A stretch of 10,296 nucleotides of DNA from Candidatus Falkowbacteria bacterium RIFCSPLOWO2_02_FULL_45_15. Its GTDB lineage: Bacteria > Patescibacteriota > Patescibacteriia > Patescibacteriales > XYC2-FULL-47-12. The position numbers and the translations under genes were made by a program. The number at the start of each line of letters is the position of its first letter. Position 1 is the stretch's first letter. Positions 1 to 4,659 of the stretch are shown here, piece after piece. The DNA is taken from assembly GCA_001777995.1 (NCBI GenBank), contig MFFV01000032.1, positions 1,687 through 11,982 of the forward strand. The letters run 5' to 3'. A model generated the notes under the pieces. That model was not told the DNA's origin, did no database searches, and worked only from the letters and a program-made list of their open reading frames with translations.

Positions 1-1
1 T

Positions 2-439
2 CCCGAACATTTTAGCTACCTCATTAACAACATATCCCCGGAGATGCTGACCGAAGAGTTGCAGCGGGCATTTTACAAAAAGCTGGTCGTTTATTATAAT
101 ACCATAGAGAGCGACTCTAATTTATTTAACGACGACAGTTTAAAATCTTGGCTGGGAAATACGATTGCCAACGAAGAGGAGTTAATTGGTTTACGGGGAT
201 TGCTGGATATGCTTTTGCTCTTGGCCGATAAAGATTTTTATGAAATGAACGCCAGCGACGCCAGATTGGAGATCGGCAAAATCATCAACCAACTCAAGCG
301 AAAGCATTTAATCAAAAAAATGCTAGCAATTGAGCGCGAACTGGTCGAAGCCGAACGGCGCCAAGACGCGGGCGGCATAATGGAATCCATGGAAGCGTTT
401 AAAGTGGTCGCGGATGAGGTGCGGCGGCTAGAAGAATGA
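2..439 (+). CDS. dnaG: DNA primase, C-terminal part (partial, 5' end outside window)
   Basis: The frame is open from the first complete codon of the window and ends at TGA 437-439, giving about 145 residues of the end of a longer protein. The ATG at 44 is an internal methionine, because the residues before it (PEHFSYLINNISPEM) continue the same helical domain. The segment is all-helical, ends in a charged coiled-coil-like stretch (INQLKRKHLIKKMLAIEREL then ...EVRRLEE) and looks like the C-terminal helicase-interaction region of DnaG, which recruits DnaB at the replication fork. The catalytic zinc-finger and TOPRIM domains lie upstream of the window. The call rests on this tail plus direct overlap with rpoD, the classical partner of dnaG. 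Overlap by ATGA suggests translational coupling. Confidence 0.85.
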   Translation, partial: PEHFSYLINNISPEMLTEELQRAFYKKLVVYYNTIESDSNLFNDDSLKSWLGNTIANEEELIGLRGLLDMLLLLADKDFYEMNASDARLEIGKIINQLKRKHLIKKMLAIERELVEAERRQDAGGIMESMEAFKVVADEVRRLEE

Positions 440-1827
440 TTAGGGGGCGGAGGATAAAAGACCAAGCCCCCGTTTATAATTTATGTTTTCATATGCCTAA
501 GCAGGCGAAAAAAACATCCAAAATGGCGGTAAAATACAGGCCAACCAAAAGATTCGGCGTTAAAAGAAACAATGAGCGGGCGCGCCGAAAAGCCTTCAAT
601 AAAAGGCAGGCGGTAAAAAAAAATCCAGCGGCCAGAGCGCGTCAATTCAAATTTAAAGCCAGCCGCGAATTAGGCGCTAAAATATTGCGCCAACCGGTAA
701 GGGGCGAAATTGAAGAGGCGGGGAAGCCGGACGAGCAGAGAAGGGAAAACGTGATTGCTAAAGGCCGTTCGCGCGGTTTCGTTACCGAAATCGAGCTGCT
801 TTATACTTTTCCTCGGCTGGAAGAATACATTTACGATTACGAATGTTTTTTGGAGGAACTGAACAAACACGGCATCCAGATTATTGAAGGCATCGAAGGA
901 TTTTTGAACGTGGAAAACGAGGGGCAAAACAAGCAAGAAAGCAAATTTCAGGAAATAGTTGACAACATCAACAGTAAAAAAAAGTTTGACATCACCGAAT
1001 TTTCCTCCGACTCCATTCAGATGTATCTGCGCGAAATCGGCAAAGTGCCGCTTCTGTCCAACGCCGAAGAAATTGAGCTTGCCAAACGCAAAGAAAAAGG
1101 CGATAAAGAAGCGGCTAACCGGCTGATTCAGGCGAACTTGCGGCTAGTAGTTTCCATCGCCAAAAAGTTTGCCGGCGCCAAAGGGCTGTCGCTGTTGGAT
1201 TTAATCCAAGAGGGCAATATCGGATTGTTCAAGGCGGTGGAAAAATTTGAATACCGCAAGGGCTATAAATTTTCTACTTACGCCACCTGGTGGGTGCGCC
1301 AAGCCATTACGCGCGCTATCGCGGATCAATCGCGCACCATCCGCATTCCGGTGCATATGGTAGAAACGATTAATAAATTCCAGCAGGTGGAAAGGCAACT
1401 TATTCAGGACTTGGGCCGCGAGCCATTGCCGGAAGAAATCGCCGCCGAAATGGGCGAGGAGCTGGATAAAGTCCGCCATATCATTAAAATTTCCCAAGAT
1501 ACGGTATCTTTAGAAACAACCGTGGGCGACGACGAGGAAGATTCTACTTTGGAAGATTTCATTGAAGACGTAAAAAACGTAATGCCCGACCGCTCGGCCG
1601 CCTTGAAATTATTGCGGGACTATGTGCGCGACATCATCAAGGATTTATCGCCGCGCGAGCGCAAAATTTTAGAGATGCGTTTCGGGCTTATTGACGGCGT
1701 CTCGCACACGCTGGAAGAGGTGGGGCAGGAGTTTGACGTTACGCGCGAGCGCATCCGCCAGATTGAAGCCAAAGCGCTCGAAAAAATTCAGAAGATGGTC
1801 GGCATTGAAAAATTGAGAGACTACTAA
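436..1827 (+). CDS. rpoD: RNA polymerase primary sigma factor (sigma-70 family)
   Basis: This is the housekeeping sigma factor that directs core RNA polymerase to -35/-10 promoters. In order there are: a Lys/Arg-rich tail (residues 20-89), a region 1.1-like segment (about 113-152, with LNKHGIQIIEG), region 1.2 (192-225), region 2 (about 226-300, with the -10 recognition helix YATWWVRQAITRAI), region 3 (about 305-385) and region 4 with the -35 helix-turn-helix (about 424-452, TLEEVGQEFDVTRERIRQIE). All core regions are intact, and the non-conserved insert between 1.1 and 1.2 seen in E. coli is missing. The start at 436 overlaps the dnaG stop (ATGA). Met20 at 493 is an alternative, since residues 1-19 look unconserved and a TATAAT lies just before it. 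Length is 463 or 444 residues. A terminator follows. Confidence 0.97.
   Translation: MIRGRRIKDQAPVYNLCFHMPKQAKKTSKMAVKYRPTKRFGVKRNNERARRKAFNKRQAVKKNPAARARQFKFKASRELGAKILRQPVRGEIEEAGKPDEQRRENVIAKGRSRGFVTEIELLYTFPRLEEYIYDYECFLEELNKHGIQIIEGIEGFLNVENEGQNKQESKFQEIVDNINSKKKFDITEFSSDSIQMYLREIGKVPLLSNAEEIELAKRKEKGDKEAANRLIQANLRLVVSIAKKFAGAKGLSLLDLIQEGNIGLFKAVEKFEYRKGYKFSTYATWWVRQAITRAIADQSRTIRIPVHMVETINKFQQVERQLIQDLGREPLPEEIAAEMGEELDKVRHIIKISQDTVSLETTVGDDEEDSTLEDFIEDVKNVMPDRSAALKLLRDYVRDIIKDLSPRERKILEMRFGLIDGVSHTLEEVGQEFDVTRERIRQIEAKALEKIQKMVGIEKLRDY
475..480 (+). promoter_or_regulatory. Possible internal -10 box upstream of a second rpoD start
   Basis: A perfect TATAAT hexamer ends 12 bases before the in-frame ATG at 493. 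If used, transcription would begin about 487 and give an almost leaderless mRNA for a 444-residue RpoD. The region 17 bases upstream (452-457, GGATAA) does not resemble a -35 box and there is no TG extension, so support is weak. Confidence 0.25.
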
Positions 1828-1857
1828 CCACATAACATAAAACACGTAACACATAAT

Positions 1858-1895
1858 AAAAAAACAAGGGAGCTGATTTGCCGCCTTGTTTTTTT
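1858..1895. terminator. Bidirectional Rho-independent terminator between rpoD and trxA
   Basis: A perfect 12-bp inverted repeat, AAAAAAACAAGG (1858-1869) and CCTTGTTTTTTT (1884-1895), encloses a 14-base loop. Each strand has seven T residues at its 3' side, so it can stop both rpoD transcripts (plus) and trxA transcripts (minus). It lies 30 bp after the rpoD stop and 18 bp after the trxA stop. The GC part of the stem is short, so strength is uncertain. Confidence 0.8.
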
Positions 1896-1913
1896 GTTGT
1901 TACGGGATTCGTG

Positions 1914-2237
1914 TTAGGTGTTGTGCGATGCCAGTTTATCCGCGAGCGTTTCTTTATTTTGCACGCCAACCAGTTGTTCCGCGATTTGCCCGTTTTTAAA
2001 AATAATGATGGTCGGGATGCTCATCACGCTGTATTTTTCGGCGGTAACTTGATTTTCATCCACGTTCAGTTTAGCCACTTTAGCTTTGCCGGACAGCTCG
2101 CGCGCGAGCTCCTCCACGATTGGGCCTTGAATGCGGCAGGGACCGCACCACGGCGCCCAGAAATCCACGAGCACCGGCTCTTTAGCCTGCAATACTTCTT
2201 GTTCAAAGGTAGCGTCAGTCAAAATTATTTCGGACAT
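1914..2237 (-). CDS. trxA: Thioredoxin
   Basis: This is a small cytoplasmic disulfide reductase that passes electrons from thioredoxin reductase to target proteins. The 107-residue product has the standard single-domain length. It shows the redox motif WCGPC (residues 30-34), the buried Asp25 in LVDFWAPWC, the cis-proline in SIPT (Pro75) and the C-terminal VG..NKE.L segment. The residue after the motif is Arg instead of the usual Lys. There is no signal peptide. The ATG at 2237 is preceded only by an A-rich stretch, without a clear Shine-Dalgarno site, and gives the expected N-terminus. It is transcribed alone, convergent with rpoD and divergent from the IMP cyclohydrolase gene. Confidence 0.97.
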   Translation of the reverse strand: MSEIILTDATFEQEVLQAKEPVLVDFWAPWCGPCRIQGPIVEELARELSGKAKVAKLNVDENQVTAEKYSVMSIPTIIIFKNGQIAEQLVGVQNKETLADKLASHNT

Positions 2238-2267
2238 ATTTTTTACTTTAGCAAATTAAGTTTTTTT

Positions 2268-2296
2268 ATTATAGCACACTTATTTTTCCCCAGCAA
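2268..2296 (-). promoter_or_regulatory. Extended -10 promoter of trxA
   Basis: On the minus strand an extended -10 element TGCTATAAT (2268-2276) has a consensus TATAAT hexamer. A weak -35 hexamer TTGCTG (2291-2296) sits 17 bases upstream. The predicted start is near 2261, leaving a leader of about 24 bases before trxA. Confidence 0.7.
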
Positions 2297-2300
2297 CCAT

Positions 2301-2329
2301 TTGACTTTTGTTTTTATTAATAGTAATTT
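2301..2329 (+). promoter_or_regulatory. Tentative promoter of the IMP cyclohydrolase gene
   Basis: A good -35-like hexamer, TTGACT (2301-2306), is followed after 17 bases by TAATTT (2324-2329), a poor -10. It would be back to back with the trxA promoter. A start near 2336 would remove most of the left arm of the leader inverted repeat at 2331-2337, so this promoter and that structure are unlikely to work together. Confidence 0.3.
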
Positions 2330-2330
2330 G

Positions 2331-2386
2331 TAGGGTACAAGACAGTTGATAAAAATAAGCGTTTTGGTCTTTTAAACTTTACCCTA
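2331..2386 (+). other. Potential stem in the leader of the IMP cyclohydrolase gene
   Basis: TAGGGTA (2331-2337) is exactly complementary to TACCCTA (2380-2386). Inside it AAGAC (2339-2343) can pair with GTCTT (2367-2371). The outer stem ends on the first base of the Shine-Dalgarno stretch, so folding could affect ribosome access. I do not recognise a known riboswitch; ZTP and purine aptamer signatures are not visible. TTGTA-GGG-TACAA (2328-2340) is a second, mutually exclusive palindrome and could instead be a protein-binding site. Confidence 0.3.
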
Positions 2387-2395
2387 GAGGAGGAG
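2386..2395 (+). promoter_or_regulatory. Strong Shine-Dalgarno site of the IMP cyclohydrolase gene
   Basis: AGAGGAGGAG contains GGAGG (2389-2393) eight bases before ATG 2402. It is the clearest ribosome-binding site in the window and fixes the start of this gene. Most neighbouring genes have weak or no such site. Confidence 0.85.
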
Positions 2396-2401
2396 TAAAT
2401 C

Positions 2402-3031
2402 ATGGCAGAAGAAACGACAATAAAGCGAGCGTTAATTTCAGTGCACGACAAGAAAGGAATTGATGTATTTGCCAGAGGATTGCAAGATTTAGGATGGAAA
2501 ATCGTATCTTCCGGCGGCACCGCCAAGTTTTTAGCGGAGCAAAATATTGAAGTCACCGATGTCGCCTTTATTACCGGCGTGCCCCCAATTTTAGACCACC
2601 GAGTGGTTACTCTACACCCAAAAATACACGGCGGCATCCTTGCCGAACAAACACCAGAACATGAACTGGCGTTAGAACAGTACGGTATTCCGCGATTCAA
2701 TCTAGTTTGTGTCGGTGTGTATCCGGTGTGGGAGGCGCTAGCCGACCCGTATGGGGGTATAGCAAAAGTGGTGGAACTGACTGACATCGGCGGTCCGGCT
2801 ATGTTGCGCGCGGCAGCTAAAAATCATCAAAACGTCATTGTGATTTGTGAGCCGGATGACCGGCAGCTCATTTTAACTGAACTGCAAGCGCACGGGGACA
2901 TAGATATTCACCTGCGTCGCCAGCTTGCCCAAAAAGTTTTTAGTTTTACTTCAGAATACGATAAGGCCATCGCCAATTTTTACGCGCTTCACAATGGAGC
3001 GTCTGAAGGAGCGTCTGAAATTATTGGTTAA
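2402..3031 (+). CDS. purH: Stand-alone IMP cyclohydrolase domain (PurH N-terminal half)
   Basis: The family closes the ring of FAICAR to IMP, the last step of de novo purine synthesis, in the cytoplasm. The 209 residues match only the MGS-like N-terminal domain of PurH. The AICAR transformylase domain (about 300 further residues in normal PurH) is absent, and a terminator follows 31 bp later. Visible motifs are SVHDKKG (13-19), SSGGTA (36-41), RVVTLHPKIHGG (67-78), VYP (106-108), TDIGGP (127-132) and RAAAKNH (136-142). Aligning by motif to animal ATIC gives a constant offset of three. Tyr107, Asp128 and Lys140 keep the proposed active-site residues, but the Lys66 equivalent is Val69, and the Asn of the usual NLYP motif is Gly105. 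The tail carries a GASE duplication. The family call is firm; catalytic activity is uncertain. Confidence 0.88.
   Translation: MAEETTIKRALISVHDKKGIDVFARGLQDLGWKIVSSGGTAKFLAEQNIEVTDVAFITGVPPILDHRVVTLHPKIHGGILAEQTPEHELALEQYGIPRFNLVCVGVYPVWEALADPYGGIAKVVELTDIGGPAMLRAAAKNHQNVIVICEPDDRQLILTELQAHGDIDIHLRRQLAQKVFSFTSEYDKAIANFYALHNGASEGASEIIG
2996..3019 (+). repeat. 12-bp tandem duplication at the 3' end of the IMP cyclohydrolase gene
   Basis: GGAGCGTCTGAA occurs twice in direct succession (2996-3007 and 3008-3019), coding for GASE-GASE just before the stop. The unit is a multiple of three, so the frame is kept. It probably arose by replication slippage. Confidence 0.9.
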
Positions 3032-3062
3032 AATTTCGCTAAAAAATTGATCAATATAAATT

Positions 3063-3096
3063 CCACGCGACCTAAGGGAAGCGTGGGTATTTTTTT
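3063..3096 (+). terminator. Rho-independent terminator after the IMP cyclohydrolase gene
   Basis: CCACGC (3063-3068) pairs with GCGTGG (3081-3086) around a 12-base loop, followed by seven T residues (3090-3096). It lies between convergent genes. The minus-strand side lacks an immediate long T run, so it mainly serves the plus strand. Confidence 0.75.
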
Positions 3097-3102
3097 ACTC
3101 TA

Positions 3103-4533
3103 TTATTTTTTTACTCTTTGCCGCATAGCCAGATGATGCTCCTGCAGTTGCTGCAGCAACTTACTTTCATCTACGAGCTGATGGCGGCGGTTTTTAATCA
3201 CAAAGCGGCCGTTAATCATTAAGTCGCGCACCATCCGCCCGCCGTGAGTGATGATGTTGCCTAAGAGCGTCATTGGTTCGTCCGCGTCATAGGGAATAAA
3301 GCCGCGGTCGCGCAATTTCCAAAAAACCAAATCGGCTTTGCAGCCGGGCGCAATCCGACCTCGGTCAGGCAGATGCAGTATGCGCGCGCCGTTCACGGTC
3401 ATCATTTTAAACAGCGAACTGAATTTAACCGTGCGGTCGTAAAGATGGGTAATGCGCGTTTGGTACGCTTCGGACAATAAATCCAAACGGCTTTTACTGA
3501 TGACGCTGTCGGTGCCCAAACTCAAATAAGGCAGCCCGTTCGCGTCATAGAATTTCCAAAAAGGAAAAACGCCGCTTTTATGGATGACGTTAGAAGTCGG
3601 CAGATGCGCGATGCCGACGCCCGTGGCGGCTAAAGTTTTAACTTCTTCATCTCGGACGTAAATGACGTGAGAAATCAGAGTGCGATCGTTCAGTAAATTA
3701 AATTTTTTTAACACGGCTGTTTCGCGCATCCCAAATTTTTCCTCGCAATTTTTAGCCACTTGTTCGCTTTCGGCAAAGTGGCAGGTAAAAAGCAGGTCGT
3801 ATTTGTTAACCAAAGCGTTGACCGCCGTTAGTATTTCCGGCGTCGCTTTGTATAAATAATGCAGGGCGATAGCCAAACGCGAATGGCTAGCTGTATGTTC
3901 AGAGATTATTTTTTCAATCAAAGCCGGAGAATTGGCCGGGCTAACGTTAGACATAACGCTGACGGCGTTGATCAAATTTTGTTCCGTCAGTCGGGAGGCT
4001 TGCTCCAGCGGCGCAAAAGCGTGGTAGTGGCTCAAAGTGGTGGTGATGCCGTGCTTTTGCTGTTCGGTAATGTCGCCGATAGCGCCCAGCGCCATATCGG
4101 TTTCGCTCATCGCCTGCTCCCAGCGCGGCATCGCGGCAATCGTTTCGTCCACGCCTTCGCCTTCATCCAGCATCATGGCGGAACGCATTAAGTACATCGG
4201 GGGGTGGGTGTGGGTATTGATAAAGCCGGGCGTAATGACAATGCCGCCCCGCTTGCCGGCGTCGTAAATGGCGTCAAAATTTTGCTCCTGAATTTGGCCG
4301 GCCGGCGCCACCGCCTTGATCGCATCCCCTTCAATAACTAAAGAGTGCCCGGTTAGAATTTGCGTTTTGTCGTTTTGGTCGCAAGTAAAAATAAACGGCG
4401 CGTTATGGATTAAAATGCGCCCCGTACGGTTGCCTTTAACTTGGTGGCGGCTGTGCTCGCCCTCGTAGTCAATTTTAGCATCGGCCTGCGGCGCAAGTTC
4501 GGATTGTAATTTTTGTAGTACGGTTTCTTTCAT
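3103..4533 (-). CDS. Amidohydrolase of the ATZ/TRZ (chlorohydrolase/deaminase) family
   Basis: This is a metal-dependent hydrolase of the family that holds guanine, SAH/MTA and other heterocycle deaminases. Counting from the Met at 4533 (476 residues), the metal and catalytic residues are all visible: HTH in PGFINTHTHPP (His108, His110), His252 and Glu255 in CHFAESE, His289 in ISHV, and Asp342 in LGTDS. The C-terminal small beta domain (GRIAPGCKADLVFWKL) is present. The substrate cannot be read from the sequence; the purine neighbours guaA and guaB suggest a purine or purine-derived compound. About 38 residues precede the usual start of the family fold. The frame is open upstream to an ATG at 4569, but that codon lies inside a REP-like repeat, so I prefer 4533. 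An AGGAGG at 4559-4564 fits neither start well. It lies downstream of guaA in the same direction. Confidence 0.88.
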   Translation of the reverse strand: MKETVLQKLQSELAPQADAKIDYEGEHSRHQVKGNRTGRILIHNAPFIFTCDQNDKTQILTGHSLVIEGDAIKAVAPAGQIQEQNFDAIYDAGKRGGIVITPGFINTHTHPPMYLMRSAMMLDEGEGVDETIAAMPRWEQAMSETDMALGAIGDITEQQKHGITTTLSHYHAFAPLEQASRLTEQNLINAVSVMSNVSPANSPALIEKIISEHTASHSRLAIALHYLYKATPEILTAVNALVNKYDLLFTCHFAESEQVAKNCEEKFGMRETAVLKKFNLLNDRTLISHVIYVRDEEVKTLAATGVGIAHLPTSNVIHKSGVFPFWKFYDANGLPYLSLGTDSVISKSRLDLLSEAYQTRITHLYDRTVKFSSLFKMMTVNGARILHLPDRGRIAPGCKADLVFWKLRDRGFIPYDADEPMTLLGNIITHGGRMVRDLMINGRFVIKNRRHQLVDESKLLQQLQEHHLAMRQRVKK

Positions 4534-4558
4534 TATTATAAATATAATAAAGTTGTTT

Positions 4559-4564
4559 CCTCCT
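4559..4564 (-). promoter_or_regulatory. AGGAGG Shine-Dalgarno-like site of uncertain use
   Basis: A consensus AGGAGG on the minus strand abuts the REP-like repeat. It is 25 bases from the ATG at 4533, too far for normal use, and downstream of the ATG at 4569. Its ideal spacing points to about 4546-4551, where the only start-like in-frame codon is ATT (4548-4546), a rare initiator. Confidence 0.4.
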
Positions 4565-4637
4565 GTCATTCCCGCGAAAGCGGGAATCTCGTGACTATCA
4601 CATCAATGGCGGGATTCCCGCTTTCGCGGGAATGACA
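4564..4637. repeat. REP-like element: two inverted hairpin units between guaA and the amidohydrolase gene
   Basis: Two 25-bp units (4564-4588 and 4613-4637) are exact reverse complements, separated by 24 bp. Each unit is itself a hairpin: ATTCCCGC (4568-4575), loop GAAA, GCGGGAAT (4580-4587), and the mirror copy 4614-4633. GAAA is a GNRA-type tetraloop on one strand of each unit. The pair resembles widespread TCATTCCCGC...GCGGGAATGA intergenic repeats. No T run follows on either strand, so it is not a standard terminator, though it may protect or separate the two transcripts. Confidence 0.9.
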
Positions 4638-4659
4638 ATCTAAGTGATTTGTAATTGGA

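Noticed and set aside
44..46. ATG as the start of a small gene ending at 439
   Set aside because: The frame is open upstream to the window edge and the residues before the ATG continue the DnaG C-terminal domain, so it is an internal methionine.
2095..2110. 16-bp perfect palindrome AGCTCGCGCGCGAGCT inside trxA
   Set aside because: It follows from the codons of the helical ELAREL segment, which is ordinary in thioredoxins; no insertion relative to the family is seen.
1878..2333. Long open frame on the plus strand across trxA
   Set aside because: It is antisense to a clear thioredoxin gene, has no family resemblance and begins inside the terminator.
3046..3055. Palindrome ATTGATCAAT before the terminator
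   Set aside because: Short, AT-rich and alone; likely chance.
3859..4191. Open frame on the plus strand inside the amidohydrolase gene
   Set aside because: It is a shadow of the well-supported minus-strand coding frame, with no ribosome site or motif.
4564..4637. Interpretation of the inverted hairpin pair as a Rho-independent terminator or a CRISPR remnant
   Set aside because: No T run follows on either strand, and there are only two inverted units without direct repeats or spacers.
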